A stretch of 64,000 nt of DNA from Paraburkholderia bryophila (GTDB taxonomy: Bacteria > Pseudomonadota > Gammaproteobacteria > Burkholderiales > Burkholderiaceae). The stretch lies in NCBI RefSeq assembly GCF_013409255.1, contig NZ_JACCAS010000002.1, positions 1,488,001 to 1,552,000 of the forward strand, read 5' to 3'. The translations under genes and the position numbers were made by a program. The notes beneath the pieces were generated by a model. It was not told where the DNA came from. It was given only the letters and a program-made list of their open reading frames with translations, and did not search any database. Each line of letters opens with the position of its first letter. Within the stretch, counting starts at the first letter, position 1. Below are positions 1-9,413 of this stretch, piece by piece.

Positions 1-222
1 TCGCCGCCGAATGAGCCGGGCATGTGGCTGCGCGAACTGGAAATGCTGTGCGGTCCCGCGCCGCAAGGCATGAATCTGGATGAAGACGGTCTCGAAGACT
101 ACATGGGCAACAACATCGCCCGTCTGGTCGGCATCGAACCGACCAAGCCGCCGAAGGATCTCGCCGAAGCGGAAAAACGTTTGAAAGCGACGTATGTGAA
201 CGACGTCACGCAGCCGGCTTAA
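1..222 (+). CDS. C-terminal fragment of an unidentified protein (possibly amidohydrolase-2 family)
   Basis: The reading frame is open from the first base and stops at 220-222, so only the last 73 residues are in the window. The tail ends in a stretch around GNNIARLVGI, which resembles the C-terminal helix of amidohydrolase-2 metalloenzymes (often written as N-A-A-R-L-F/L-G-L), followed by a charged Lys/Glu tail. This is a weak family hint only; the true start and catalytic residues lie to the left. It is co-directional with the UbiD/UbiX cluster and 122 bases upstream of it, so it may be the preceding member of the same operon. Confidence 0.45.
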   Translation, partial: SPPNEPGMWLRELEMLCGPAPQGMNLDEDGLEDYMGNNIARLVGIEPTKPPKDLAEAEKRLKATYVNDVTQPA

Positions 223-344
223 GGCTCGTCGACGCTGCGAGGCGAGGCGAGGCGCGGTTTACGCCGCGCCTGCCTCGCACAACGTGTCCGCTTTCGCTTT
301 CGTTATCGCTTGAGTTTTAGCTTTCGCTTTGGACGGAGTTCACT

Positions 345-1739
345 ATGGCGGATAACCTCTTCCGCGCCACGCAGGATTTCCATCGCTTTGCGCTTGCGTA
401 TCGCGAGCACTATCCCGACGATGTATTGACGCTCACGCAGCCGCTTTCGGCCGATCAGGACGTGACCGCCGTCGTCGCGGAACTCGCGGCGCGCGGACAG
501 CATCCGATGCTGATCTGCGACCACGTCAATGGCATCGCAACACCACTGGTCACCAATTTCTTCGCCTCACGCACACGTATTGGACGGCTGTTCGATGTCG
601 ACGCAGCCGGCTTGTTCGACGCGTATCAGCAGCGTGCGAATGCGCCGATTACACCGGTGATTGTTTCCAGCGGCCCCGTTCTCGATCAGGTCATAGAAGG
701 CGACGCAGTCGATCTCGCGCAGTTGCCGATGATCCGTCACTTCGACACCGACCGTGGCCCGTACATCACCAACGCGGTGATCGTCGCCGAAGACCCAGTA
801 ACAGGCGTGGCCAATCTCAGCTATCACCGCTCAATGCGGCACGCGCGCAATGCACTCGCCACCAGCCTGCATTCGCGCGGCCACCTCTGGCGCATGTTGC
901 AAACCGCCAAAGCACGCGGCGACACGTTGAAGGTCGCGATGGTGATCGGCGCGCATCCGCTGTTCATGCTGGCCGCCGCCGCACGCGTTCCGTTCGGCAC
1001 CGATGAGCGTGCCATTGCAGGCGGTCTGTTCGGCGCACCGCTGGAGCTGGTGCGCACGCCGCGCTACGGCATCGGCGTGCCTGCATCGGCCGAGTTCGTG
1101 CTGGAAGGCACGATCGATCCCGACGCACACGCCGAAGAAGGCCCGTTCGGCGAATTCACCGGCTATTCGTCGGATCGCTCGACCAACAATGTGTTGCGCG
1201 TCGACACGATGATGAGACGCAACGACGCGTGGCTCGTCGATGTCGTCGGCGGCCCTTACGCAGAGCATCTAACGCTTGCCCGCCTTCCGCGCGAAGCGGA
1301 GATGAGCGAAAAGCTCAAAGCGCGCTTTCCCTCCGTCACCGCGCTGCACTATCCGAACTCGGGCACGCACTTTCACTGCTACGTCGCACTGAATCAAACA
1401 CGCGACGGCGAAGCGCGTCAGATCATGCTCGCGCTGCTCGGCTGGGACCCGTACCTGAAGAACGTCGTCGCGGTGGACAGCGATATCGACATCACCAACG
1501 ACTCGCAGGTGCTGTGGGCCGTCGCGACACATTTCCAGCCGCACCAGGACGTGTTTATCGTCGATGGCTTGCCGGGCAGTCCGCTCGACCCTTCGTCGTC
1601 GGCGGCGGGCACGACGTCGCGCATGGGGATCGACGCAACGCGCGGCTCGCAGTTCGACGGCATCCGCGCGCAGATCAGCGAACACGCGTCGCAACGCGCC
1701 GTCGACATTCTGGCTCGCGCCGCCGGAGCACAACGATGA
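345..1739 (+). CDS. UbiD-family prenylated-FMN-dependent decarboxylase
   Basis: 464 residues, usual length for UbiD enzymes, which reversibly (de)carboxylate aromatic, heteroaromatic or alpha,beta-unsaturated acids using prenylated FMN. The hallmark acidic motif E-G-P-F-G-E lies at residues 265-270, and an N-L-S-Y-H-R segment at 157-162 matches the prFMN phosphate/Mn-binding part of the family. The ATG is preceded by a GGAG Shine-Dalgarno at about 335-338. The stop overlaps the start of the next gene, a UbiX homologue, in an ATGA arrangement, so decarboxylase and cofactor maker are translationally coupled. Because the neighbours are catabolic (permease, deaminase, AMDase-like enzyme) and not ubiquinone genes, a role in substrate degradation is more likely than in ubiquinone synthesis. 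The substrate cannot be read from the sequence. Confidence 0.9.
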   Translation: MADNLFRATQDFHRFALAYREHYPDDVLTLTQPLSADQDVTAVVAELAARGQHPMLICDHVNGIATPLVTNFFASRTRIGRLFDVDAAGLFDAYQQRANAPITPVIVSSGPVLDQVIEGDAVDLAQLPMIRHFDTDRGPYITNAVIVAEDPVTGVANLSYHRSMRHARNALATSLHSRGHLWRMLQTAKARGDTLKVAMVIGAHPLFMLAAAARVPFGTDERAIAGGLFGAPLELVRTPRYGIGVPASAEFVLEGTIDPDAHAEEGPFGEFTGYSSDRSTNNVLRVDTMMRRNDAWLVDVVGGPYAEHLTLARLPREAEMSEKLKARFPSVTALHYPNSGTHFHCYVALNQTRDGEARQIMLALLGWDPYLKNVVAVDSDIDITNDSQVLWAVATHFQPHQDVFIVDGLPGSPLDPSSSAAGTTSRMGIDATRGSQFDGIRAQISEHASQRAVDILARAAGAQR

Positions 1740-2326
1740 GCACGCGGCGGCTGGTAGTCGGCATTAGTGGTGCCTCCGGGTTTGTCTACGGCGTGCGCCT
1801 GCTGCAATTGCTGCGTGAACTCGATATCGAAACGCATCTGACAGTCTCGCGTAGCGCGTTACTCACCATGACGCACGAAACCGACTACAAGCTCGCCGAC
1901 GTGAGCGCACTCGCCAGCGCCACCTACCGTTGCGACGACATGGCCGCGGCCATCTCCAGCGGCTCATTCCGCTCAATGGGCATGATCGTCGCGCCATGTT
2001 CGATGAAGACGCTCGCCGAAATCGCCAGCGGCATGTCATCGACACTGATCTCGCGCGCCGCCGACGTCACGTTGAAAGAGCGTCGACCGCTCGTGCTGCT
2101 GGCGCGCGAAACACCGTACACGCTGGCCCATCTGCGCAACATGACTAGCGTTACCGAAATGGGCGCGATCGTCGCGCCACCTGTGCCTGCGTTTTACGCG
2201 CGCCCGGATTCGCTCGACCAGATGATCGACCACACGCTAGGCCGTGTGCTGGATCTGTTCGGTCTCGAAGCGGGCACCGTCAAACGCTGGCGAGAAGCTG
2301 AAGCCCCCGCACCGCAACCCGCCTGA
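1736..2326 (+). CDS. ubiX: UbiX-family flavin prenyltransferase
   Basis: 196 residues, standard for UbiX/Pad1, which joins dimethylallyl phosphate to FMN to give prenylated FMN, the UbiD cofactor. The N-terminal FMN-binding loop reads GISGASGFVYG (about residues 9-19), and the MIVAPCSMKTLAEIA segment (about 82-96) and LLARETPY motif (about 121-128) are characteristic. The frame is open further upstream, but ATG 1736 is chosen because it gives the family N-terminus exactly and overlaps the ubiD stop by 4 bases. It is probably a dedicated paralogue for the adjacent UbiD enzyme; a second, housekeeping ubiX elsewhere would be expected. Confidence 0.92.
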   Translation: MSTRRLVVGISGASGFVYGVRLLQLLRELDIETHLTVSRSALLTMTHETDYKLADVSALASATYRCDDMAAAISSGSFRSMGMIVAPCSMKTLAEIASGMSSTLISRAADVTLKERRPLVLLARETPYTLAHLRNMTSVTEMGAIVAPPVPAFYARPDSLDQMIDHTLGRVLDLFGLEAGTVKRWREAEAPAPQPA

Positions 2327-2366
2327 TAGCCGAACCGCAGCACGAACGACGTAACGGAGAAGAGCC

Positions 2367-3482
2367 ATGAATCACATTCACACGACCCACAACGACATCG
2401 AGAAAATCCCCGTCACGGTGCTGACCGGCTTTCTCGGTGCCGGCAAGACCACGCTGCTCAACTACATCTTGCGCGAAAAGCACGGCCGCAAGATCGCGGT
2501 GATCGAAAACGAGTTCGGGGAAATTGGAATCGATGGTGGCCTCGTGCTCGAATCGACCGAAGAGATCTACGAGATGACCAACGGTTGCGTGTGCTGCGTC
2601 GGCGCGGTGCGCGAGGATCTGGTGCGGATCGTGCGGATGCTGGTGGAAAGGCCGGACCGGCTCGATCACATCATCGTTGAAACGAGCGGGCTCGCCGATC
2701 CGTATCCCGTTGCGCAGACCTTCTTTCTCGACGATCCGATCGCGAAACAGGTGACGTTGGACGCCGTCGTCACGATGGTCGACGCGAAGCATATCGCCGC
2801 GCATCTGGACGATCTGGTGCTGGACGGCAGCGACAACCAGGCGGTCGATCAGATCGTGTGCGCGGATCGGATCGTGATCAACAAGGTGGATCTGGTCGGC
2901 CCCGACGATATTGCGTCGCTGACGCAGCGCATTCGCGGACTCAACGCAACGGCGGAGATCGTCGAATCGAGCTACGCGCAAATCGATCTGGACAGGATTC
3001 TCGGCGTGGGCGCGAACGAGTTCTCGCAGATTCTGGTCGAGTCCGACGGCTTGCGTGAAGAAGAGCACGCGCACGCAGGCCACCACGAGCACGAACACGC
3101 TCACCACGACGACGAGCACGCCGAACACGACGACCACCACCAACACGCGGACCATGCCGACCACCAGCACGACGAAAGCGTCTCCTCGGTAGGCATCGAA
3201 GTCGACGCCGACATCGACCTCGACGCGCTGCAAACCTGGCTCGCCGAACTGCGCGACGCCGACGCCGCCAATCTGTTCCGGATGAAAGGCATTCTCGCCG
3301 TGCAAGGCCAGTCGCACCGCTATGTGCTGCAGGGCGTGCACAACGTCATCGAACTGCGCGCGGCGCAAGTGTGGGGCAGTGAACCGCGCTCGTGCCGCAT
3401 CGTATTCATCGGCCGCGATCTCGATCGCGCCGCGCTGACCGACCGCTTCCACGCCTGTCTTGCCGTGCCGGTTGCGGCCTGA
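2367..3482 (+). CDS. CobW/COG0523-family metal-chaperone GTPase
   Basis: 371 residues. G3E-family P-loop GTPase: Walker [12 protein letters not shown] at residues 21-31, the metal-binding C-V-C-C motif at 74-77, an E-T-S-G-L-A-D-P switch segment, and N-K-V-D for guanine recognition. A His/Asp-rich insertion (about residues 232-271) separates the GTPase from the CobW C-terminal domain and is a likely Zn/Co/Ni reservoir. These proteins insert metal into client enzymes; the clustered amidohydrolase at 5028-6413, with its HxH metal site, is the obvious candidate client, though this is inference. A GGAG site precedes ATG 2367, 40 bases after ubiX. Confidence 0.9.
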   Translation: MNHIHTTHNDIEKIPVTVLTGFLGAGKTTLLNYILREKHGRKIAVIENEFGEIGIDGGLVLESTEEIYEMTNGCVCCVGAVREDLVRIVRMLVERPDRLDHIIVETSGLADPYPVAQTFFLDDPIAKQVTLDAVVTMVDAKHIAAHLDDLVLDGSDNQAVDQIVCADRIVINKVDLVGPDDIASLTQRIRGLNATAEIVESSYAQIDLDRILGVGANEFSQILVESDGLREEEHAHAGHHEHEHAHHDDEHAEHDDHHQHADHADHQHDESVSSVGIEVDADIDLDALQTWLAELRDADAANLFRMKGILAVQGQSHRYVLQGVHNVIELRAAQVWGSEPRSCRIVFIGRDLDRAALTDRFHACLAVPVAA

Positions 3483-3597
3483 CGGGAGATCCGACCGACG
3501 TATGAGCCACGACCGCACGGCCAGCGCCGTGCGGCATGACCTCGCACGTCGATCGACAACCACAATCGCAGCAACCCTCTTGCATGGGAGACACGCC

Positions 3598-4938
3598 ATG
3601 AACACCGCCCTTCACCCCGTCGATCGGATCTTGCCGAAGCGTCAGATGATCACGCTGGGTTTGCAGCACATGCTGGTGGCTTATATCGGCGCTATTGCGG
3701 TGCCGTTGATCGTTGCGTCGGCCTTGAAGATGTCGCAGGCCGACACGACCGTGCTGATCAGCACGGCCCTGTTTTGCTCGGGTATCTCGACGATCCTGCA
3801 AACCGTCGGCTTCTGGAAGTTCGGCGTGCGTCTGCCGATTCTGCAAGGCGTCGCGTTCAGCAGCGTCGGTCCGGTGATCGCGATCGGCACGAGCCCCGGC
3901 GTCGGCTTTGCCGGCGTATGCGGCGCGGTGATCGGCGCGGGTCTGTTCACGATGTTCGCCGCGCCGTTGGTCGGACGCTTACGAAGATTTTTTCCGCCCG
4001 TAGTGACGGGCTGCATCGTAACCGTGATCGGCTTGCAGCTATTCCCTGTCGCGTATCAATGGGCGGGCGGCGGCGAGGCCGCGCAGCAGCAGTTCGGCGC
4101 GTTGCCCTTTCTCAGCGTCACGCTGTTCGTCGCCATTGTGATTCTGGCGATCAACCGCTTTGCCGGTCCATTCCTGCGCAATCTGTCGGTGCTGATCGGT
4201 TTGATCGCGGGCGGCATTCTGGCGTGTTCGCTCGGCATGGGCAACTTCGCGAGCGTGGGCGCCGCGCCGTGGTTCACGATGCCGCTGCCGTTTCACTTCG
4301 GCACGCCCGTGTTCTCGCTGGTCCCCGTGCTGACGATGATCGTCGTCATGGTCGTGCAGATGGTCGAATCGATGGGCCTGTTCGTCGCGATCGGCGATAT
4401 CGTCGATAAGGAAGTCAGCGAGGACGACGTCGTGCGAGGCATGCGCGCCAACGGTCTGGCGAGCGCGATTGCCGGCATGTTCGCGGCGTTTCCGTTTATC
4501 GCATTCATGGAGAACGTCGGGCTCGTCATTCTGACGGGCGTGCGTAGCCGCTGGGTGGTGGCGATCAGCGGCCTGCTGATGTGCGTGGTGGCGCTGGTGC
4601 CGAAGATCGGCGCGGTGGTGGCCTCGACGCCGTCGGCAGCGCTCGGCGGCGCCGGCATCGCGATGTTCGGCGTGGTGGTCGCGGCCGGCGTGCAGACACT
4701 GGCGAAGGTGGACTTCGAGCGCAATCGCTATAACGTGCTGATCGTCGGTTTCACGATCGCCACCGCGCTGATTCCGGTGATGGCACCGCAAGTCTTCAAG
4801 CACATGCCCGACTGGACGCAACCGTTTCTGCATAGCGGCGTGGTGCTGGCGTGCCTCGTCTCCGTCGTGCTGAACGCGGTGCTCAACGGCGCGCACGAAG
4901 AAGAAGTCGTGCCCGCCCACAACATGGTCCGCGAATAG
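3598..4938 (+). CDS. NCS2 family nucleobase:cation symporter (uracil-xanthine permease type)
   Basis: 446 residues with about 12 to 14 hydrophobic segments in the inner membrane. The family signature is visible in the GLQHMLVAYIGAIAVPLIV start, the EN segment near F-M-E-N-V-G-L (about residues 301-307) and the QMVESMG helix. NCS2 proteins import purines, pyrimidines or related heterocycles with H+ or Na+. The frame extends to 3460, but ATG 3598 is preferred: it has a GGGAG Shine-Dalgarno at 3585-3590 and begins at the family N-terminus. Position between the CobW protein and a nucleobase-type deaminase suggests that it imports the cluster's substrate. Confidence 0.88.
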   Translation: MNTALHPVDRILPKRQMITLGLQHMLVAYIGAIAVPLIVASALKMSQADTTVLISTALFCSGISTILQTVGFWKFGVRLPILQGVAFSSVGPVIAIGTSPGVGFAGVCGAVIGAGLFTMFAAPLVGRLRRFFPPVVTGCIVTVIGLQLFPVAYQWAGGGEAAQQQFGALPFLSVTLFVAIVILAINRFAGPFLRNLSVLIGLIAGGILACSLGMGNFASVGAAPWFTMPLPFHFGTPVFSLVPVLTMIVVMVVQMVESMGLFVAIGDIVDKEVSEDDVVRGMRANGLASAIAGMFAAFPFIAFMENVGLVILTGVRSRWVVAISGLLMCVVALVPKIGAVVASTPSAALGGAGIAMFGVVVAAGVQTLAKVDFERNRYNVLIVGFTIATALIPVMAPQVFKHMPDWTQPFLHSGVVLACLVSVVLNAVLNGAHEEEVVPAHNMVRE

Positions 4939-5027
4939 GCGGTCGACTTCCGCGCGGCGCTCGCGCGGGTTTCCTGCGCGGCAAAACGCGAGCGGCCGCT
5001 TCGCGGTAACTGAAAGGACATTGAATC

Positions 5028-6413
5028 GTGAGCATGCAAACTGAAGCGTTGCTGATCAAGAACCCTGTCGCCGTGATGAGCGGCATGAACGGAGACCGCG
5101 CGCGCCTGGGCCAGGTCGATCTGCGGATTCGCAATGGCCGCATCGAGACCATCGCACCCAATCTCACCCCCCGCGCCGACGAGCGCGTGATCGACGCACG
5201 GTCCTGCGTCGTCTATCCGGGCTGGGTGAATACCCACCACCATCTGTTCCAGAACCTGCTCAAAGCGGTACCGTCCGGCATCAATGCGGACTTGCAGGAA
5301 TGGCTCGCCGCCGTGCCGTATCCGCGTCTCGCGCGCTTCACGCCGGATCTTGCGCGTGTCGCCGCGCGGCTGGGCATGGCCGAACTGCTGCTCTCCGGCG
5401 TGACGACCTGCGCCGATCACCACTACCTCTATCACGCGGAAGGCAGCACCGAAACCGGCGATCTGCTGTTCGACGAAGCGGCGTCGTTCGGCATGCGCTT
5501 CGTGTTGTGCCGTGGCGGCGCCTTGCAGGCGGCAGGCGATCACCCCGGTTTTTCCAAGCTCGCGCTCAAACCGGAAACGCTCGATCAGATGCTGGCCGAC
5601 ATCGAACGTTTGAAGGCGCGCTATCACGATGCCGGCGATGCTTCGATGCGCCGCGTCGTCGTCGCGCCCACCACGCCGACGTTCTCCCTGCCCCCCGAGT
5701 TGCTGCCGGAAGTCGCGCGGGCGGCTCGTCGGATGGGCCTGAGGTTGCATACGCATCTATCGGAAACGACCCGCTATGTCGACTTCTGCAAGGAGCGCTT
5801 CAACAAGCTGCCGGTCGAGTTCGTCGCCGATCACGAATGGCTCGGCCCCGATGTGTGGTTCGCGCATCTCGTACATCTGCAGCCGAGCGAAATCGCCCTG
5901 CTCGCGGAAACCGGCAGTGGTTGCTCGCATTGTCCGGTGAGCAATGCGCGACTCGGCAGCGGCATTGCGCCCGCTCCGCAAATGGCCGCGGCCGGCGTGC
6001 CGATGTCGCTGGCCGTGGACGGCGTGGCGTCGAACGAATCCGGCAGCATGACCAACGAAGCGCACTTCGCGTGGCTCGTGCATCGCGCGGCCCAGGGTGC
6101 AGCGGCGACCACCGTCGAAGAAACGATTCATTGGGGCAGCGCGGGCGGTGCGGGTGTGCTCGGTCTCGACGCGGTCGGCACGCTCGAAGTGGGCAAGGCG
6201 GCGGACTTCGTGCTCTACGACATCAGCGATCTGCGCTTCAACGGTTTTCACGATCTGGCGGTGGCGCCAGTGACGGCGGGCGAACCGGCGCGCGTGCGCT
6301 ACAACGTGGTGAATGGCCGCGTGGTGGTGGACAACGGCGTGATTCCGGGCCTCGATCTCGACGCGCTGCGCCATGAAGCCGCCGAAGGTGTGAAGCAACT
6401 GCTCGCCGACTAA
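5028..6413 (+). CDS. 8-oxoguanine-deaminase-like amidohydrolase (ATZ/TRZ subgroup)
   Basis: 461 residues, the usual length for cytosine/8-oxoguanine/triazine deaminases. Metal-binding motifs of the amidohydrolase superfamily are present: NTHHHLFQ at about 67-74, HTHLSET at about 241-247, and VDGVASNESGSM at about 329-340 carrying the catalytic Asp. The CADHHYLYHAEG stretch (about 128-139) and LLSGVTT match 8-oxoguanine deaminases of the Pa0142 group. Predicted to hydrolyse an exocyclic amino group from a purine-like ring. Translation appears to begin at GTG 5028, behind AAAGGA; ATG 5034 is an alternative. The true substrate might be another aminated heterocycle, given the decarboxylases alongside. 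Confidence 0.85.
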   Translation: MSMQTEALLIKNPVAVMSGMNGDRARLGQVDLRIRNGRIETIAPNLTPRADERVIDARSCVVYPGWVNTHHHLFQNLLKAVPSGINADLQEWLAAVPYPRLARFTPDLARVAARLGMAELLLSGVTTCADHHYLYHAEGSTETGDLLFDEAASFGMRFVLCRGGALQAAGDHPGFSKLALKPETLDQMLADIERLKARYHDAGDASMRRVVVAPTTPTFSLPPELLPEVARAARRMGLRLHTHLSETTRYVDFCKERFNKLPVEFVADHEWLGPDVWFAHLVHLQPSEIALLAETGSGCSHCPVSNARLGSGIAPAPQMAAAGVPMSLAVDGVASNESGSMTNEAHFAWLVHRAAQGAAATTVEETIHWGSAGGAGVLGLDAVGTLEVGKAADFVLYDISDLRFNGFHDLAVAPVTAGEPARVRYNVVNGRVVVDNGVIPGLDLDALRHEAAEGVKQLLAD

Positions 6414-6426
6414 ACGATCCCCCGCC

Positions 6427-7158
6427 ATGCAAAACAGACGAATCCGGCTCGGCATCTTGACGCCGTCGTCGAACACGGCGCTCGAGCCGATCACCGCCGC
6501 GATGTTGAGCGAGTTGCCGCACGTCAGCGCGCATTTCGCGCGCTTCACCGTGACGGAGATCGCGCTGTCGGAACCGGCGCTCGGCCAGTTCGACGCGAGC
6601 CGGATTCTGGCGGCCGCGCATCAGCTGGCCGACGCGCGCGTCGACGTGATCGGCTGGAGCGGCACCTCGGCGGGCTGGTTGGGGTTCGAGCGCGACCGGG
6701 CGCTGTGCCGTCACATTACGGAGGCGACAGGTATTCCCGCGACCACCTCGGTCCTCGCGCTCAACGAAATCTTCGACGCCACGCGCGTGCGACGCTTCGG
6801 CCTGGTCTCGCCGTATCTCGACGACGTGCAGCAGCGGATCGTGCGCAACTACGAGAAGCTGGGCATTGAATGCGTCGCGGAACGGCACCTCGGCTTGCAG
6901 GACAATTTCCGCTTCGCCGAAGTGCCCGATACGCAACTCGCGATCATGATGCGCGAGGCCGCCTTCGCGCGACCCGATGCGATCACCACCTTCTGCACGA
7001 ATCTGCACGCGGCGCATCTGGTGCGCGCCTTTGAAATGGCCACCGATATCCCCGCCTACGACACGGTCGCCACCGTCATCTGGAAAGCTCTGCGGATGCT
7101 GGACGTCGATACCGCACCGCTCGCAAGCTGGGGACGCCTGTTCACCGACGTGAAGTAA
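6427..7158 (+). CDS. Single-cysteine arylmalonate decarboxylase / maleate isomerase-like enzyme (Asp/Glu racemase superfamily)
   Basis: 243 residues. N-terminal ILTPSSNTALEP and the later SPYLDDVQQRIV are typical of the maleate cis-trans isomerase/AMDase branch. Racemases and isomerases of this fold use two cysteines. Here the first catalytic position, within GWSGTSAG (about residues 76-83), is Gly instead of Cys, while the second Cys (C190, in TTFCTNLHA) is kept. That pattern, plus the C-terminal WGRLF, is what I know from Bordetella arylmalonate decarboxylase (Gly74/Cys188, ending in YGRLF). So a cofactor-free decarboxylase is as plausible as an isomerase. It starts 13 bases after the deaminase stop with no clear Shine-Dalgarno, suggesting translational coupling. 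Confidence 0.8.
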   Translation: MQNRRIRLGILTPSSNTALEPITAAMLSELPHVSAHFARFTVTEIALSEPALGQFDASRILAAAHQLADARVDVIGWSGTSAGWLGFERDRALCRHITEATGIPATTSVLALNEIFDATRVRRFGLVSPYLDDVQQRIVRNYEKLGIECVAERHLGLQDNFRFAEVPDTQLAIMMREAAFARPDAITTFCTNLHAAHLVRAFEMATDIPAYDTVATVIWKALRMLDVDTAPLASWGRLFTDVK

Positions 7159-7458
7159 TGTCGTGCGGTATCGCACTTTGCGACAGTCAAAACGCATAGA
7201 ACGATCAGATTTCCGTAATTACGCGTTCTTAAATAAACAATCTGGCCTATCTTATTCCGTGACGTGGCTTTCAAAACCCACGTCATGGGATATCACCCGC
7301 CCATCGGCGCGTCCCTCTTCAAACCCAAAGCGTTTTACTTAATACATGCGCCGAATCGGCATGGGCACGGTCGTCCCGCTTCCGCGATGGCGGCGGGTCT
7401 GCGCTGTCGCCGTTCCCTTGACCGCTATCGGAGCGACATTCCGAGGATAACGATCACC
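7159..7458. other. Intergenic region with an inverted repeat, upstream of the DUF3050 gene
   Basis: 300 bases without a convincing gene, more AT-rich than its surroundings around 7195-7255. It contains an 8-bp inverted repeat, TGACGTGG at 7260-7267 against CCACGTCA at 7278-7285, with a 10-base spacer. It lacks a T-tract, so an operator is as likely as a terminator. The rest carries no recognised signal. Confidence 0.4.
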
Positions 7459-8241
7459 ATGAACGACATCGAACAGCTCGAAGCACAACTCGCCCGACGC
7501 CATACGGCGCTCGCTCAGCACCCGGTCTTCCACGCGATTGAAACCATCCACGGTTTACGCACCTTCATGGAATGGCACGTGTTCGCCGTGTGGGACTTCA
7601 TGTCGCTCGTCAAGCGGCTGCAAGCCGATCTCACGACCATCACGCTGCCGTGGATCGCGCCGCGTAATGCGAGCGCCGCGCGGCTGATCAATCAGATCGT
7701 CCTCGGCGAGGAATGCGACGAAACGCCGAAGGGCCCCATGAGTCACTTCGATCTGTATCTGCACGCCATGCGCGATGTCGGTGCGAGCACCGAACGTATC
7801 GAACGGATGATCGGTTTGCTGGCCGACGGCGCGAGCGTGCAAAGCGCAATGAGCGCGGTCGACGCCCCCGCGCCGGTGATCCGCTTCGTCAACTCGACCT
7901 TCGCGACCTGCTACGAGGGCGCGACGCATCAGGTGCTCGGCAACTTCTTCTACGGCCGCGAAAACGTAATTCCGGATATGTTCCGCGCGCTGCTCGCCAG
8001 TTGGATGATCGACCGCGCCGGCGTGCCGCTGCTGGGCTACTACCTCGATCGTCATATCGAGGTGGATTCGGGCGAACACGGGCCAGCCGCACGCACGATG
8101 ATCGCGGAGGCCGCGGGCGGCGATCCGCACAAGTTGCGCGAAGCGCTGGAAGCGGGTCTGGCGGCGATCGATGAACGCATGTGTCTGTGGGACGGGCTGC
8201 ACGCGCATCTGATCCGTCAGCGAGACGTGATTGCCGTCTGA
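7459..8241 (+). CDS. DUF3050 family protein (haem-oxygenase-like fold)
   Basis: 260 residues, the family's usual size. The [32 protein letters not shown] N-terminus (about residues 20-47) and the EECDETPKG and [17 protein letters not shown] segments are characteristic of DUF3050, an all-helical group with several conserved His and Glu that could bind metal. No reaction is established from the sequence. The frame stays open back to 7264, but the protein similarity begins near ATG 7459, preceded by a GAGG about 12 bases upstream. It stands alone between the catabolic cluster and the exporter. Confidence 0.8.
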   Translation: MNDIEQLEAQLARRHTALAQHPVFHAIETIHGLRTFMEWHVFAVWDFMSLVKRLQADLTTITLPWIAPRNASAARLINQIVLGEECDETPKGPMSHFDLYLHAMRDVGASTERIERMIGLLADGASVQSAMSAVDAPAPVIRFVNSTFATCYEGATHQVLGNFFYGRENVIPDMFRALLASWMIDRAGVPLLGYYLDRHIEVDSGEHGPAARTMIAEAAGGDPHKLREALEAGLAAIDERMCLWDGLHAHLIRQRDVIAV

Positions 8242-8363
8242 AGCAACGCGGCTACGCGTGGCGAGTTCTACGTATCTCGTCACGCGCAAAGCAGGTCCGC
8301 TCGCAGGATGCTCACGGTTTTGCACCGGCGGGCGCGACGTCCAGGCGCTACCCATGCTTTCTG

Positions 8364-9266
8364 TTACTGCCGTGCCGCCACTTCCGCAGCAGGCCGCCGG
8401 AACATCTGCGCGACGATCACGCCGACGAGCGCAGTACCGCCACCGAGCAGATGATACGGATGCAGAGTTTCACCGAGCATCGCAATAGCAATCAGCGCGG
8501 TCGCGATGGGCAGCACGTTCATGAATAGCGCGCAGCGATTCGGACCAAGATGCTTGACGCCCTGCATCCACAGAAACGGCAGCACCACCGAAGCCAGCAC
8601 GCCCGCGTACAGAACCAGCGGCACGCTCGCGCGGGTCGGCACGGCTTCGGCGGCGGGCAGGCGCAACAGCATCGGCAGCATGAACAGCAGCGCGAACAGC
8701 GCCTGCAGGTAGGTGGATTGCCACGACGGCAAGCCGACATGCCAGCGCTTGAGCAGCACGCCGTACAACGCGTAAGCAAGCGCGGCGAAAATCATCAGCA
8801 GATCGCCGAGATGCGCGCCGTTGTCGAGCAGCATCGCGGGCTTGCCCTGCGTGATCAGATACACCACGCCGACCAGCGACAGCACGCCGCCGCCCACCAT
8901 GCCGCTAGTCGGCGCCTCGCCGAGCAGCAGGGTGCTGGCGACCATCGTCATTAGCGGCACCAGCGCGGTGATGATCGACATGTTGGTCGCCGTGGTGGTT
9001 TTGGCCGCCTCGTACGAGAGACTCTGGAACAGCGCCATCGCCAGAAAGCCCAGCACGGCCAGCTTCGGCAGTTGCGGGACGATCGCCGCGCGGTTGCGCC
9101 AGGCCGGCTTCAGCGTGAACAGGCTCATCAGCGCGACCGCCAGCAACAGGCGGTAGAACGTAATCGCCGATGGGTCGATGGTATGGGCGGACAGCTTCGA
9201 GACAATCACGTTGCCGGCCCACAGCAGGATTGCCACAAAGGGAAACAGGAAATACGATCTCTTCAT
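8364..9266 (-). CDS. DMT-superfamily transporter with two EamA domains
   Basis: 300 residues with ten predicted membrane helices in two similar halves (EamA repeats), inner-membrane. The LLWAGNVIVSKL start, FYRLLLA and the second-half PFLWMQGVKHLGPNRCALF are typical of drug/metabolite exporters. The open frame runs upstream to 10037, but that part is antisense to the AraC gene; ATG 9266 gives the true N-terminus, with AGAGCG upstream. It is divergent from the AraC regulator at 9414, which probably controls it; the 147-base spacer would hold both promoters. Confidence 0.87.
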   Translation of the reverse strand: MKRSYFLFPFVAILLWAGNVIVSKLSAHTIDPSAITFYRLLLAVALMSLFTLKPAWRNRAAIVPQLPKLAVLGFLAMALFQSLSYEAAKTTTATNMSIITALVPLMTMVASTLLLGEAPTSGMVGGGVLSLVGVVYLITQGKPAMLLDNGAHLGDLLMIFAALAYALYGVLLKRWHVGLPSWQSTYLQALFALLFMLPMLLRLPAAEAVPTRASVPLVLYAGVLASVVLPFLWMQGVKHLGPNRCALFMNVLPIATALIAIAMLGETLHPYHLLGGGTALVGVIVAQMFRRPAAEVAARQ

Positions 9267-9413
9267 ATCGCGCTCTGACCGACTGTCGTTGGGATGAATA
9301 CGGGCTTCGAAGTGAACCGGAATGGTGAGCCCGCAACCCAGGTCCGTCTCGCGCGAAAAAGTCTTTACTTGTCGCGAAACGGTCAACCCTTCGATCAATG
9401 GCAAAAAACACGA

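Noticed and set aside
2280..3605. Long minus-strand open frame across the CobW gene
   Set aside because: It is antisense to a gene with clear GTPase motifs, has a His/Val-rich composition typical of a GC-rich shadow, and no ribosome-binding site.
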